A stretch of DNA of 64,000 nt from Desulfovibrio mangrovi (GCF_026230175.1 NZ_CP104208.1:1984001-2048000), one strand, 5' to 3'; counted from the first letter of the stretch, positions 1-9,577 are shown. Notes: generated by a model not told the origin, from the letters alone. Program-made: numbers and translations.

Positions 1-941
1 GTGCCACCGGGCATGAGGCGGTTTGCGCCCTCGCGGGTGCATATGGCCTTCACCGTTTCGATCTCGCGGGTAATCTGGTCAGCCACGCCATCCAGTTCCA
101 CTATGAGCAGAGAGGCGGTTTCACCTTCCACGGTAAAGGGCAGTTCGTTGCCCACCAGCTGCAGGCACTTATGATCAAGAAACTCCATGGCCGAAGGCAG
201 GTGGCCGGAGGTGAGAATGGCGGTCACGGCGCGCATGGCGTCCGCCATGGAGGGAAACACTGCGGCAAGCCCCACATGGGCTGCGGGCAGCGGAATAAGC
301 TTGAGGGTAAGCTGGGTAATGATACCGAGCGTGCCTTCGGAACCGCAGAGCAGATGCGCCATGTCGTAGCCCACCACGCCCTTACGGGTCTGTACGCCGG
401 CCTTGATGTGTGCACCAAGGGGCGTCACCGCCTCCACGCCGAGCACGTAGTCGCGGGTCACGCCGTACTTCACGCAGGCGGGCCCACCAGCGTTGGTGGC
501 GACATTGCCGCCGATGGTGGATTCATCCATACCAGCGGGGTCCGGCGGATAGAACAGCCCTTTGGCGGCTGCCGCATCACGCAGAGCCTGAGTGATGACG
601 CCGGGCTCCACCACGGCCACAAGGTTTTCCGTATCGATGGAAATAATGCGGTTCATGCGTTCCAGCGAGAGTACCACACCGCCGCCTAGGGCAATGCAGC
701 CGCCGGAGGTACCCGTGCCGCCGCCGCGCGGAAACACGGGAAAACGATGCTCGTTGGCAAGCATCATCACGCACTGTACGTCTTCAGTTGATTCGGGAAA
801 GACCACGCAGTCGGGCATGGCCTTGTAACTTGAGGAGTCGCGGTCGTAGGGTTCGCCGGGATTGCGCAGCACCTTCTCAGGGCCGAGCACGGTTTCCAGC
901 GACTCTAACGCTGCTGCAGAAAGACGGGAAGAAGCGGACAT
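1..941 (-). CDS. FAD-linked oxidase, GlcD/D-lactate dehydrogenase family (C-terminus cut by window edge)
   Basis: The frame is open from an ATG at 941 to the left edge, giving 313 codons. An AGGAGTGATAC Shine-Dalgarno lies just upstream. The FAD-binding PCMH fold is visible: PRGGGTGTSGG near residue 70 (pyrophosphate-binding loop), then DPAGMDESTIGGNVATNAGG, KYGVTRDYVLG and LCGSEGTLGI. These are typical of glycolate oxidase subunit GlcD and D-lactate dehydrogenases, which oxidise 2-hydroxy acids and pass electrons to the membrane or to an Fe-S partner. The C-terminal substrate/flavin cap (about 150 residues) lies outside the window, so the substrate cannot be decided. It follows the amino-acid ABC operon on the same strand after a 125-bp gap and may be transcribed separately. 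Lactate oxidation is the likeliest role in a sulfate reducer, by inference. Confidence 0.88.
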   Translation of the reverse strand, partial: MSASSRLSAAALESLETVLGPEKVLRNPGEPYDRDSSSYKAMPDCVVFPESTEDVQCVMMLANEHRFPVFPRGGGTGTSGGCIALGGGVVLSLERMNRIISIDTENLVAVVEPGVITQALRDAAAAKGLFYPPDPAGMDESTIGGNVATNAGGPACVKYGVTRDYVLGVEAVTPLGAHIKAGVQTRKGVVGYDMAHLLCGSEGTLGIITQLTLKLIPLPAAHVGLAAVFPSMADAMRAVTAILTSGHLPSAMEFLDHKCLQLVGNELPFTVEGETASLLIVELDGVADQITREIETVKAICTREGANRLMPGG

Positions 942-1066
942 GTATCACTCCTGTGTATGAGCGCATGGTCTTCACCACGCGCGTAAACACCGGCCTTTCC
1001 CGCCGAGGAGATGGCCGCCGGAGCGGTCGCCCCAGTATCACGGCAGGGCGGCAGGCGGATAAGCAG

Positions 1067-1738
1067 CTATTTTTGACGTCCGAAACCGGGAATATACAGC
1101 CTGTCCTCAAACTTCTTGAGCAGCCACGAGGCGATGGAAACGAGGAACAGGTAGTACAGCGCCAGCACCATGAACACTTCGGTGAACCGGAAGGTCTTGG
1201 CCGCTATGGCACGGGCCTCGCCGGTCACTTCCATGCAGGAAATGAGATAGGCCAGAGAGGAATACTTGATGAGATAGACTATCTCGTTGCCGCACCCGGG
1301 CAGGGCTCTGCGGAATGCCTGTGGCACCACGATCCACATCACGGTCTGCACACGGCTCATGCCGAGAGCCGCACCGGCCTTGAGCTGACCTTCACGGATG
1401 GAAAGCAGCGCACCGCGCACGTACTCGGAATGATAGGCCGCGCTGCACAGAATGAAGCAGGTAACGGATGCGCCGTAGGCCTCGAAATAGATGCCGAAGG
1501 TCGGCAGGCCAAAATAGAAGACAAAGAGCTGCACCATGAGCGGCACGCCGCGGAACAGGGCGGTATAACCGTCAAAGATGCGCCGCACGGCATTGCTGCC
1601 GAACACGCGCAGGGTGCCCACAATCACGCCGAAAATGGTGCCGAAGATGGCGGAGGGAATGATGAGCAGCGCGCTCATCCACAGGCCCTTGTTCAGGGCG
1701 GGAATGAGCTGGTTCAAAAACTGGGCGTCCACGATCAC
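1067..1738 (-). CDS. polar amino-acid ABC transporter permease (HisM/GlnP type)
   Basis: A 223-residue inner-membrane permease with several hydrophobic segments. It carries the family's cytoplasmic EAA loop (GAALGMSRVQTVMWIVVPQA), which contacts the ATPase. The start is a GTG at 1738 preceded by GAGGAGAA. It overlaps the stop of the upstream ATPase gene by 4 nt (GTGA), which suggests translational coupling. It is the last transporter gene of a four-gene set: binding protein, permease, ATPase, permease. With the permease at 2538-3206 it probably forms a heterodimeric channel. Substrate is not readable from the permease; polar or acidic amino acids are usual for the family. Confidence 0.93.
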   Translation of the reverse strand: MIVDAQFLNQLIPALNKGLWMSALLIIPSAIFGTIFGVIVGTLRVFGSNAVRRIFDGYTALFRGVPLMVQLFVFYFGLPTFGIYFEAYGASVTCFILCSAAYHSEYVRGALLSIREGQLKAGAALGMSRVQTVMWIVVPQAFRRALPGCGNEIVYLIKYSSLAYLISCMEVTGEARAIAAKTFRFTEVFMVLALYYLFLVSIASWLLKKFEDRLYIPGFGRQK

Positions 1739-2526
1739 TTCTCCTCGTACAGGTCGGAGAGCTTGCTGCAGAAATCCGCGGTACGCGTGCCGGAACCGGG
1801 GGCAAGCAGCTTGGACGGCGCGCCCTGTTCGATGATCTGGCCCTGCTGCATGAAAACGATCTCATCCGCCAACGCGCGGGCAAAGTCCATCTGGTGGGTG
1901 GCCATGACCATAGTCAGGCCGGACTGGGCAAGGTCACGGATAACCGCGAGCACTTCGCCGACCAGTTCGGGATCCAGCGCGGACGTGGGCTCATCCAGCA
2001 GCAGCACATTGGGGTCCATGGCAAGGGCACGGGCAATGGCCACGCGCTGCTTCTGACCGCCGGAAAGCTCTGCGGGATAGAGGTTGATCTTGTTGCCGAG
2101 GCCCACGCGTTCCAGTTCACGAACGGCGCGGTCGTGGGCTTCCTTGCGGCCCAGCCCCTTTACCTTGCGCAGCGCTATGGAAACGTTATCCGCGGCGCGC
2201 AAGTGGTCGAACAGGTTGAAATCCTGAAAAATCATGCCAACATGCTGGCGGTATTCATACAGCTTCTTTTTCTGGGCGAGGTCCACCTGACGCCCTTCCA
2301 GCCAGATATGGCCGGAGTCGGGGTGGATAAGGCAGTTGATGCTCTGAAGGAAGGTGGATTTTCCGGCCCCCGAAGGCCCGATGAGCACCTTGAGCTCGCC
2401 CTTGTTCACGGACAGGGACACATCCTTGAGGATGGCCTTGCCGCCGAGGCTGACATTGATGTGCTCGACCCGCAGAACCGGGGTCTCGGTGGAATTGACG
2501 GATGAATGCGCGGGGGTATGGGTCAT
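1735..2526 (-). CDS. polar amino-acid ABC transporter ATP-binding protein (GlnQ/HisP type)
   Basis: A 263-residue ATPase with all ABC motifs: Walker A GPSGAGKST near residue 50, Q-loop in GMIFQDFNLF, signature LSGGQKQRVAIARAL, Walker B VLLLDEPTSALDPE and the switch histidine in MATHQMDF. It powers amino-acid import through the two flanking permeases. The start ATG has AAGGA about 9 nt upstream. An N-terminal extension of about 17 residues precedes the usual start of the fold. The stop overlaps the following permease start by 4 nt. Confidence 0.96.
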   Translation of the reverse strand: MTHTPAHSSVNSTETPVLRVEHINVSLGGKAILKDVSLSVNKGELKVLIGPSGAGKSTFLQSINCLIHPDSGHIWLEGRQVDLAQKKKLYEYRQHVGMIFQDFNLFDHLRAADNVSIALRKVKGLGRKEAHDRAVRELERVGLGNKINLYPAELSGGQKQRVAIARALAMDPNVLLLDEPTSALDPELVGEVLAVIRDLAQSGLTMVMATHQMDFARALADEIVFMQQGQIIEQGAPSKLLAPGSGTRTADFCSKLSDLYEEK

Positions 2527-2537
2527 GGAAACAATCC

Positions 2538-3206
2538 TTACATTGTATAGCCCGGAATCCGGACCTTCTTTTCAAGAGCGAGCAGCAGCTTAACGCCCAC
2601 GAGAGTGATGATGAAATAGAGAACGCCTGCGTTGATGAACAGGGCGAGATGCTCGTAGGTGCGCGAAGCAACAAAGTGGGTGCGGGTGAAAATGTCCATG
2701 GCGCCCACAACGTAGGCAAGCGCCGAGTCCTTGAGAATGATGGAGTATTCGTTGGACCACCCGGGAATGGAAAGACGCAGCGCCTGCGGCAGGATGATGG
2801 AGATGATGCCCTGCATGTCGCTCATGCCAAGCGCACGGGCCGCCTTGAGCTGCCCCTGCGGCAGGGACTGGATGGCCCCGCGGAAAATCTGCGACTGATA
2901 GGCGGCACTGGTGAGCCCCAGCACGATGGACACGGCGGAAATGGCGTTAAGGTCAAGCCCGAGCGCGTCGAAGATGCCGAAGTAGAAAAGGAACATCAGC
3001 ACAAGAATGGGTACGCCACGGAAGAACCAGACGTACAGGCCGATGAGACGACGCAGAATAGGATGCCCGTAGACAAGGCCCACGGCCATGGGAATGCCCA
3101 TGAGAAGCCCCAGGGCCATGGCAAAAACGACGATGGCCAGAGAGACTCCGGCACCTTCCAGAATGTAGGGCAGGGCTTCAAGAATAACGGAAAGCTGCTG
3201 TTGCAT
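2538..3206 (-). CDS. polar amino-acid ABC transporter permease (HisQ/GlnP type)
   Basis: A 222-residue permease with about five membrane segments and the EAA-type loop AARALGMSDMQGIISIILPQ. It belongs to the same binding-protein-dependent transport family as the gene at 1067-1738, and the two are diverged copies. Only 11 nt separate it from the ATPase gene. A strong hairpin lies between it and the binding-protein gene upstream, so its expression is probably set below that of the binding protein. Confidence 0.93.
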   Translation of the reverse strand: MQQQLSVILEALPYILEGAGVSLAIVVFAMALGLLMGIPMAVGLVYGHPILRRLIGLYVWFFRGVPILVLMFLFYFGIFDALGLDLNAISAVSIVLGLTSAAYQSQIFRGAIQSLPQGQLKAARALGMSDMQGIISIILPQALRLSIPGWSNEYSIILKDSALAYVVGAMDIFTRTHFVASRTYEHLALFINAGVLYFIITLVGVKLLLALEKKVRIPGYTM

Positions 3207-3299
3207 GATGGTGACCTGGAAAACCGCAGCGCACGCGGATTAAAACGGCTTTCGTACTCCGTGCTGGTATCGTTGGCGCGTGCAGGCACGCTATACAGA

Positions 3300-3346
3300 A
3301 AAAATGGCCGGAAAGCGACAGGAAATCTTCCTCCGCTTTCCGGCCT
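3300..3346 (-). terminator. intra-operon terminator/attenuator after the binding-protein gene
   Basis: Inverted repeat GGCCGGAAAGCG (3306-3317) / CGCTTTCCGGCC (3334-3345). Read on the minus strand it is followed by ATTTTTTC. It sits between the binding-protein gene and its permease. Such partial terminators commonly keep the abundant periplasmic protein in excess over the membrane subunits. Confidence 0.8.
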
Positions 3347-3368
3347 TACAGCCTTTGCGGCTCAGGGA

Positions 3369-4127
3369 CTAGTGAGCGCCGTCCTTGAGGTGCTTCGCCT
3401 TCAGCTCTTCCCAGTAGGGATCAGCCATCAGCATCTTGAGACCCTTGTTGATGGTCTCGAGCAGTTCCTTGTCTTCCTTGCGAACTGCGATGCCGAAGAA
3501 TTCAGGCTCACCGAACTCACCGACGATTTCAATGTCCTTGCCGTGCTTGATAGCGTCTTCAGCAGGAGCGATGTCCATGGCGGCAGTGGGTACGCGGCCA
3601 TTCAGGATGTCCATGATGGCGAGAGGAGCGGAGTCATAGTACTTCAGTTCGTAGTTATTGCCATCCTTGCCGATCTGGTTCTGCAGCATGTCGGCTTCGG
3701 AGGTACCGGACTGCACGCCCAGCTTCATGCCGCCCTTGAAGGCCTTTTCAACGGAAAGGCCGGAGCCCTTCTTGGCGATAATAACCTGAGCGACCTTCCA
3801 GTAGGGATCGGAGAAGTTGACCTGCTTGGCGCGTTCTTCGGTGATGGACATGCCGGAGTATACCATGTCGATCTTCTTGGAAACCACGCTCTGCACGATG
3901 GTGGACCATTCCATGGCCTTATGCTCAACGGTGAAGCCCATCTTGTTGGCAATCCAGTCCAGAGAATCCACGTCAAAACCGGCAGGCTTGCCGTTGGCGT
4001 CGATGTAGGCAAAGGGCGGGTAGTTGGCGTCAATGCCGTTCACGTAGGCTTTCTTTGCGAATGCCACGGAACCGAAGAGCAGCACGAAGCTGATGGCAGC
4101 GACGAGCAGAGAGCTTTTTCTGAACAT
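3369..4127 (-). CDS. polar amino-acid ABC transporter substrate-binding protein
   Basis: A 252-residue periplasmic binding protein of the SBP_bac_3 family. The start ATG at 4127 follows AAGGAAGAAGGAT and gives a clean signal peptide (MFRKSSLLVAAISFVLLFGS, then AFA). The frame stays open further upstream, but that part looks non-coding. Family motifs are clear: the YPPFAYIDANGKPAGFDVD ligand segment near the mature N-terminus, MVYSGMSITEERAKQVNFSD, and GVQSGTSEAD. It delivers an amino acid to the permease pair encoded downstream. It is the first gene of the operon. The exact ligand cannot be read from sequence. Confidence 0.94.
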   Translation of the reverse strand: MFRKSSLLVAAISFVLLFGSVAFAKKAYVNGIDANYPPFAYIDANGKPAGFDVDSLDWIANKMGFTVEHKAMEWSTIVQSVVSKKIDMVYSGMSITEERAKQVNFSDPYWKVAQVIIAKKGSGLSVEKAFKGGMKLGVQSGTSEADMLQNQIGKDGNNYELKYYDSAPLAIMDILNGRVPTAAMDIAPAEDAIKHGKDIEIVGEFGEPEFFGIAVRKEDKELLETINKGLKMLMADPYWEELKAKHLKDGAH

Positions 4128-4558
4128 ATCCTTCTTCCTTTCGTGAAAATATGGTGATTTCCGAATCGTGCCGGACGGTTGGCCGCAGCAATCACGAAAC
4201 CGCCCGAAAACCCTACACATTCAGAAAGCGCTAGCAGAAACTGTAGCGGCACGCAAGCTTCATAAAGGACAAATTTGGCAATATCGGATGCGAACCGCCA
4301 CATTACAGAAAGCCGTTTATCCAATTTCGTCCTATGGCACATAATCCCGCCCATTTCTCCTTTGTTCCGCAACAAGCTTGTGGTATGTACGGGCCACCAC
4401 AACAAACGGTCCTGCCACACGGGGACCGACCGGTGCTATCCGCAACCGCATGGATGCGGGACACCCAGGACAAGAACGGTACCACACACTAGCCCGACGT
4501 TCCGACGCACGCTCAACCAACGCGCGCCCTGATGACACGTCACCGAGGAGAGCTGATC

Positions 4559-5131
4559 ATGAAAGTATCCCTAGGCGCCAAGACCATTGCCTATCCCACT
4601 CCGCTCTTTCTGGTAGGCACCTATGATAAGGAAAACCGCCCCAATATCATGGCAGCCGCCTGGGGTGGCATCTGCTGTTCCAAGCCCCCGAGCGTGGCCG
4701 TCTCGCTTCGTTCCGCCACCTATTCCCACGCAAGCATACTTGAACGCGGGGCGTTCACCATCAACATCACCCCGCGCGGATTCGCAGCGCAGGCTGACTA
4801 CGCAGGCATTTTCTCAGGCCGCGATGAAGACAAGTTCTCCTCGCTGGGGCTTACCCCCATCAAGGCAGAGTACGTGGACGCCCCCTATGTGGGTGAATTC
4901 CCTGTGGTGCTTGAATGTTCCCTCGTCCAGACCGTGGAAGTGGGACTGCACACGCAGTTCATCGGCGAAATCAAGGACGTGAAGGCGGAAAAGGATGTGC
5001 TGCGCGAAGACGGTCTGCCGGATATTCTGAAGGTTGACCCCGTCATCTTCACTCCGGTCAGCCGCGAGTACTATGCAGTGGGCGATTTTCTGGGCAAGGC
5101 CTTTTCCATCGGCAAAAAGCTGAAAGGCTAG
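4559..5131 (+). CDS. flr: flavoredoxin-like FMN protein (flavin reductase-like domain)
   Basis: A 190-residue cytoplasmic protein of the flavin-reductase/FMN-binding split-barrel family. Length and N-terminus match Desulfovibrio flavoredoxin, including the PTPLFLVGTYDKENRPN segment, AAWGGICCSKPP and FTINITPRGFA. Flavoredoxin is an FMN electron carrier implicated in thiosulfate and sulfite reduction. The start is set at 4559 because GAGGAG lies 8-14 nt upstream; an in-frame ATG at 4532 has no such site. A terminator follows at once, so the gene is probably monocistronic. It diverges from the amino-acid ABC operon across about 430 bp in which I found no convincing promoter. Confidence 0.87.
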   Translation: MKVSLGAKTIAYPTPLFLVGTYDKENRPNIMAAAWGGICCSKPPSVAVSLRSATYSHASILERGAFTINITPRGFAAQADYAGIFSGRDEDKFSSLGLTPIKAEYVDAPYVGEFPVVLECSLVQTVEVGLHTQFIGEIKDVKAEKDVLREDGLPDILKVDPVIFTPVSREYYAVGDFLGKAFSIGKKLKG

Positions 5132-5160
5132 CCGGCGCAAGCCCAGACCATGAAAAGCAC

Positions 5161-5195
5161 CAAAGCCGTGATGCCACTGCGCACCACGGCTTTTT
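5161..5195 (+). terminator. intrinsic terminator after flavoredoxin
   Basis: Stem AAAGCCGTG (5162-5170) / CACGGCTTT (5185-5193) followed by a short T run, 30 nt after the stop codon. Confidence 0.85.
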
Positions 5196-5252
5196 CGTTG
5201 ATATGAAGAAAAGTTGGGGTATACTCCCTGAAAAACTACTCCGGAGTACATC

Positions 5253-6080
5253 ATGGAAGCACTTTTCACCCAGTACAAGGATCTGGTGATCTTCTGGGCC
5301 GCAAGAAACGGCACCAACATTCTGGTGGCCCTCATCATCCTTCTGGCTGGTCACTGGCTGGCGAAACGCATCGCCCATCTGCTGCAGAAAGGCATGCAAC
5401 TCAAGGCTATGGACCTGCTGCTCATCAACTTCCTCAAAGGGGTCACCTACTACGCTATCATGGCGGCCGTATTCATCGCCGTAGCAGCGCAGGTCGGCAT
5501 AGACACCACATCCTTCCTCGCCATTCTCGGCTCCGTCGGCCTGGCCGTCGGTCTGGCCATGAAAGACAACCTTTCAAACTTTTCATCCGGCGTCATGCTG
5601 GTGCTGTTCCGCCCCTTCACCTTCGGCGACTTTGTCAATGTAGCGGGGGTTTCCGGTTCGGTGGTCACGATCAACCTCTTTCACACTGAACTCAAGTCTC
5701 CTGACAACCAGCGTATCATCATCCCCAACAGCCTCATCATGGGGCAGGTCATCACCAACGTCACCGGTAACGCCACCCGCCGCATAGACATGGTCTTCGG
5801 CATCGGCTACGGCGATGACATTGCCAAGGCGCGGGATGTCATCATTGCCGCTCTTGAAGCCGAATCCAAGGTGCTGAAGGACCCCGCTTACACGGTCGCC
5901 GTTTCCGAACTGGCCGACTCCAGCGTGAATTTCGTTGTCCGCCCCTGGGTCGCCACCGTCGACTACTGGGATGTCCGCTTCCGCCTTACCGAGTCCATCA
6001 AGCTGGCTCTGGAAGCCAATGGCATTTCCATCCCCTTCCCGCAGCGGGATGTTCACATCATCCAGAGCACACAGGCCTAG
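5253..6080 (+). CDS. mscS: small-conductance mechanosensitive channel, MscS family
   Basis: A 275-residue inner-membrane channel that releases solutes on hypo-osmotic shock. The length matches classical MscS. Three membrane segments occupy about residues 20-110. The pore helix region is rich in Gly and Ala (GSVGLAVGLAMKDNLSNF), followed by the signature RPFTFGDFVNVAG and the beta domain. The C-terminal alpha/beta cage holds the residues after IPNSLI. The start ATG at 5253 has GGAG about 9 nt upstream. The gene is flanked by terminators on both sides, so it is probably a single-gene unit. Confidence 0.95.
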   Translation: MEALFTQYKDLVIFWAARNGTNILVALIILLAGHWLAKRIAHLLQKGMQLKAMDLLLINFLKGVTYYAIMAAVFIAVAAQVGIDTTSFLAILGSVGLAVGLAMKDNLSNFSSGVMLVLFRPFTFGDFVNVAGVSGSVVTINLFHTELKSPDNQRIIIPNSLIMGQVITNVTGNATRRIDMVFGIGYGDDIAKARDVIIAALEAESKVLKDPAYTVAVSELADSSVNFVVRPWVATVDYWDVRFRLTESIKLALEANGISIPFPQRDVHIIQSTQA

Positions 6081-6101
6081 CCTGTTCAAGGCCCGTAAAA
6101 A

Positions 6102-6131
6102 AAGCCCCCGCAGGTATCGCTGCGGGGGCTT
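6102..6131. terminator. bidirectional terminator between convergent genes
   Basis: Inverted repeat AAGCCCCCGCA (6102-6112) / TGCGGGGGCTT (6121-6131), with an A run before and a T-rich stretch after. It can serve the mscS gene on the plus strand and the convergent gene ending at 6139. Confidence 0.88.
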
Positions 6132-6138
6132 CACTTTT

Positions 6139-7134
6139 TCAGTCAACCCAGACGATCTTTCTGTTGGACAAGGAGTCAGCATTCAGATGCCATCGCTCCA
6201 TTTCGGAACGGCTGAAAACCAGCGAGGGATCAATGGTGATGAGCTTGGTCGTTTCCTGCGTTCCGCTGAAAAAGCTCTTGGCCAGCATTGCTGCGGCATA
6301 GCCCTGATCCTCCCCGCGCAACATGAAGCCGGCAGCCGCCTTGCCCTTGCCTATACTAAAATCCCACAAGGCAAAAAGCGGTACAGGCGAGTTGGCATTC
6401 AGCCACTTGATGGCTTCGTCCTCATGCACAACATCGCTGCTGTCGCCCAATAGGGTGTGATACGTGCCGAGCAGAATGGCATCATACCCATTTTGCTTGC
6501 TCTCAAGCACAAGTTGCTTCCAATTCTTGTAGAAGGTGGCACGTACAAACTCGCACTCCACAGCATAAAGCGTAAACTCTGTCTCTCCACTCAGCTGCGT
6601 GTTGGCAATCTCAAATGACGTTGTACTGTCGTCGAACAGAATGAGCATCCGCCTGATTTCGGGGGACAGCGTAGAGAGCAGCATGACAGACCGCTTAACC
6701 AAGGGGCGCTCAAGCACCCCCAACACGTTGGGAGCATTGTGCAGCCCGTAATTTCTCGGATTGCCGTTAATCCCCAGATAAACAAGGGGGATCCGTTCCG
6801 CAACGAAGCGCCTGCCCAGCAAGGAAGCGGCGTTATCGTCCGCCAGCATGACCAGATCTGGCTTCAGTTGTTTGTAATAATCAAATGCTGCCTCCGCGCG
6901 TGCCGGAAACCGATCGCGCGGCAACCGTTTGGTATTCATCTGAAAGGAGTACAGTTCCGCAACATCGCCCAGCCCCTTTCGGATACCGCGCATAAAACTC
7001 ATATCCCAAGCATAATCGGCATGATAGCTTTCCACCACGAGCACTTTCTTTTGCTCCCCGGCTTGAGACGGCGCAATACAGCTCAGCAGCAAGACAACGA
7101 TCAGCAACGCCTGAGGAATACGTCCAAACACCAT
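6139..7134 (-). CDS. periplasmic ABC-type substrate-binding protein (ABC_sub_bind-like)
   Basis: A 331-residue exported protein. The start ATG at 7134 has CGGAGG 7 nt upstream and opens a signal peptide ending near SQAGEQ; an open extension further upstream lacks a ribosome site. The body (VLVVESYHADYAWDMSFMRG, LVMLADDNAASLLGRRF, IPLVYLGINGNP) matches the ABC_sub_bind family of periplasmic proteins, which often work with sensor kinases rather than permeases. No permease or ATPase gene is adjacent. It diverges from the hybrid kinase at 7304 across 170 bp, so I infer a sensory partnership. The ligand is unknown. Confidence 0.75.
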   Translation of the reverse strand: MVFGRIPQALLIVVLLLSCIAPSQAGEQKKVLVVESYHADYAWDMSFMRGIRKGLGDVAELYSFQMNTKRLPRDRFPARAEAAFDYYKQLKPDLVMLADDNAASLLGRRFVAERIPLVYLGINGNPRNYGLHNAPNVLGVLERPLVKRSVMLLSTLSPEIRRMLILFDDSTTSFEIANTQLSGETEFTLYAVECEFVRATFYKNWKQLVLESKQNGYDAILLGTYHTLLGDSSDVVHEDEAIKWLNANSPVPLFALWDFSIGKGKAAAGFMLRGEDQGYAAAMLAKSFFSGTQETTKLITIDPSLVFSRSEMERWHLNADSLSNRKIVWVD

Positions 7135-7303
7135 ATGCGCCTCCGTGCAGACTGGTTCTTTATTAGACCATACCACATACCAACGGTATAGCAACACGAT
7201 GATTTAGCAAACACGAGGCATATAATGGTATTATACAGGGGAAGTGCTAGAGTGGCACACAGCCTGTATTTCCATGACAATACGCTCAACAAGAGTCTGC
7301 ACC

Positions 7304-9577
7304 ATGAAACGTGCCATCATCGCCAGCCTGCTTGCCACACTCCTTTGGACTTTCCTGTCGTTCTACACCTACGACAGAGCAGTAAACGACTACTTACTCA
7401 GCCAATACAACGCAGCCCTCACGGACGCCCGAAGAGCCTATGACACCGACCTTACCTACCGGCGCTGGAATGCTAAAACCGGCGGGGTATATGCCGAGGT
7501 CTCCGACTATATCAAACCCAACCCCTACCTGAGTGATCCCAACCGAGAAATCACCACCAAGGACGGCAGGGTGTTCACGCTGGTCAACCCCGCCTACATG
7601 ACACGCATGGTGCATGACATCATGAGTGAATCAGGCGGATTACAAGGACACATCACAAGCCTTGCCCCCCTGAACCCCGCCAACGCCCCCACCCCTTGGG
7701 AAGAAACCGTGCTCAAAGCCTTTACCCAAAAGCCGGAAGAGCATCACAGGCTTACGGAAGAAAATGAAAGCCGCGTCGTTCTGCAATACATGCGTCCAAT
7801 GCTCACGGAAGAATTCTGCCTGAAGTGCCACGCCCACCAAGGGTACAAAATCGGAGACATCCGCGGCGGCATCAGCATCACCGTTCCCATGGCCGGTTAT
7901 TACAAGGACCTCGCACAGGTCAGACAGAGAGAACTGCTCCGCAGTCTGGGGATTTTCATTACAGGACTGCTGCTCAGCAGCACCATACTCTATTCCCTGC
8001 ACCGCTACGCCCGACTCAGAAACCGCAGTGAAGCAGCGCTCCGCAAAAGCGAAATGCGGTTCCGCACCCTGTTTACAAAAGCCCCGCTGCCAATGCTGCT
8101 CATAGATGAAGACGACAGGGTTCTGGAATGCAACAAGGCTGCACTGACCATGTTCGGACAGGACAGACAACGGTTTCTTTTGCAGCAACTTCAGGGCGTG
8201 CTCCAGTGCACTTCCCTGCCCGGGCAATTGAACACCCTAAAATCAGAGGGCACCCTGCAGCTTGAAGACGAATGCATCCTGCCGCCGGAGACAGCCCCCC
8301 GCCACTTGCGGATACTTGCATTCAGAATCCATGAAAGCTTGTATGTCACCATCATAGATGACCAAACAGAACGGGTTGCCGCCCAGGAACAGCTTTTTGC
8401 GGCCAAGGAAGATGCGGAAAAGGCAAACAGGGTCAAAACGGAGTTTCTGGCCATCATGAGCCATGAGATACGGACTCCGCTCAACGGTATTATCGGCATG
8501 CTGCAACTGGCCCAGGCCCAGCCCCTGACGGAAAAACTGCAAGAATACCACCGCATGGCACTGGAATGCAGCCACAATCTGCTGCGCATACTGACGGACA
8601 TACTCGATATCAGCCGGATAGAGTCCGGCAACATGAAGCTTTATGAGTCGGCCTTCAACTTCAGAGAGGTGCTGGCTCCCGTATGCGCCCTGTTCGCCGA
8701 AGACGTGGAGAAAAAGCAACTGCACTTCACCGTGAATCTGGACAACTCCGTGCCGGAACAGCTCATCGGAGACAGCGGACGCCTGCGGCAGATAATCTAC
8801 AATCTCATAGGCAACGCCGTTAAGTACACGGAATCGGGCAGCATAGCCGTTAACGTCTATCCCCTGCCCAATTCAGGCATACCGCCCAAGACAACCATCC
8901 ACGTCGAGATCATTGATACGGGCATCGGCATACCGGACGAAAAGCTGGGGCACGTTCTTGAACCCTTCACCCAAAGCGAAAACGTATTTACAAGACGCTT
9001 CGGTGGCGCCGGACTGGGGCTTGCGATTGTCAAACGACTGGTCCAGATGATGGATGGAAGCCTGTGCCTTGTCTCGGAACAAGGTGCAGGCACAGAGGCA
9101 CATTTGACCCTTCGTTTTGCAGACATGGAGCACTTCTCCGCCCCTGTTGAAGATGGACCGCCTGAAATTCCGGCAGATCCGGTTCCGCCCTGCCGGATAC
9201 TTGTTGTTGAAGATGACCCCGTCAACCGCAAAACGTTGCGCTATCTGCTGGACAAGCTCGGCCATGAATCCGATGAGGCTGAAAACGGAAGGAAGGCATT
9301 GGACATGATTACCAACAACCACTTTGAGCTGGTACTCATGGACATCCAGATGCCTGAAATGAACGGGCTGGAAGCCACCAGACTCATCCGGTCTTTGCCT
9401 CAAAAGGAAAAACGGCGTATTCCCGTTATTGCCATTACAGCACACGCCATGAGGGGAGACAGGGACACCTTTCTGCAAGAAGGCATGGACGACTATCTTG
9501 CAAAACCCATCGACATGCAGGCGCTTGACCAATGTATCCGCAAGGCCCTTCGCCGGCACGTCAAGGAAAATGGATAG
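7304..9577 (+). CDS. hybrid sensor histidine kinase with DUF3365 (Tll0287-like) heme-type sensor domain
   Basis: A 757-residue membrane kinase. Order: TM1 (residues 5-22); periplasmic DUF3365 domain with a single c-type heme motif CLKCH at residues 172-176; TM2 (about 212-230); PAS (about 245-370); HisKA with the phospho-His in SHEIRTPLNG (about residue 387); HATPase (NLIGNAVKYTESG, GAGLGLAI); and a C-terminal receiver with phospho-Asp in LVLMDIQMPEMNG (about residue 680) and the conserved Lys in LAKPID. DUF3365 domains bind heme and are thought to sense redox or gases. No separate output regulator is adjacent. The start at 7304 gives a normal TM anchor; the Shine-Dalgarno (AAGAG) is weak. 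Confidence 0.9.
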   Translation: MKRAIIASLLATLLWTFLSFYTYDRAVNDYLLSQYNAALTDARRAYDTDLTYRRWNAKTGGVYAEVSDYIKPNPYLSDPNREITTKDGRVFTLVNPAYMTRMVHDIMSESGGLQGHITSLAPLNPANAPTPWEETVLKAFTQKPEEHHRLTEENESRVVLQYMRPMLTEEFCLKCHAHQGYKIGDIRGGISITVPMAGYYKDLAQVRQRELLRSLGIFITGLLLSSTILYSLHRYARLRNRSEAALRKSEMRFRTLFTKAPLPMLLIDEDDRVLECNKAALTMFGQDRQRFLLQQLQGVLQCTSLPGQLNTLKSEGTLQLEDECILPPETAPRHLRILAFRIHESLYVTIIDDQTERVAAQEQLFAAKEDAEKANRVKTEFLAIMSHEIRTPLNGIIGMLQLAQAQPLTEKLQEYHRMALECSHNLLRILTDILDISRIESGNMKLYESAFNFREVLAPVCALFAEDVEKKQLHFTVNLDNSVPEQLIGDSGRLRQIIYNLIGNAVKYTESGSIAVNVYPLPNSGIPPKTTIHVEIIDTGIGIPDEKLGHVLEPFTQSENVFTRRFGGAGLGLAIVKRLVQMMDGSLCLVSEQGAGTEAHLTLRFADMEHFSAPVEDGPPEIPADPVPPCRILVVEDDPVNRKTLRYLLDKLGHESDEAENGRKALDMITNNHFELVLMDIQMPEMNGLEATRLIRSLPQKEKRRIPVIAITAHAMRGDRDTFLQEGMDDYLAKPIDMQALDQCIRKALRRHVKENG

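Noticed and set aside
788-4157. Long frames on the plus strand opposite the ABC operon (422 and 551 codons).
   Set aside because: They are antisense shadows of GC-rich genes with clear ABC motifs; they have no ribosome sites and a composition rich in His, Gly and Gln.
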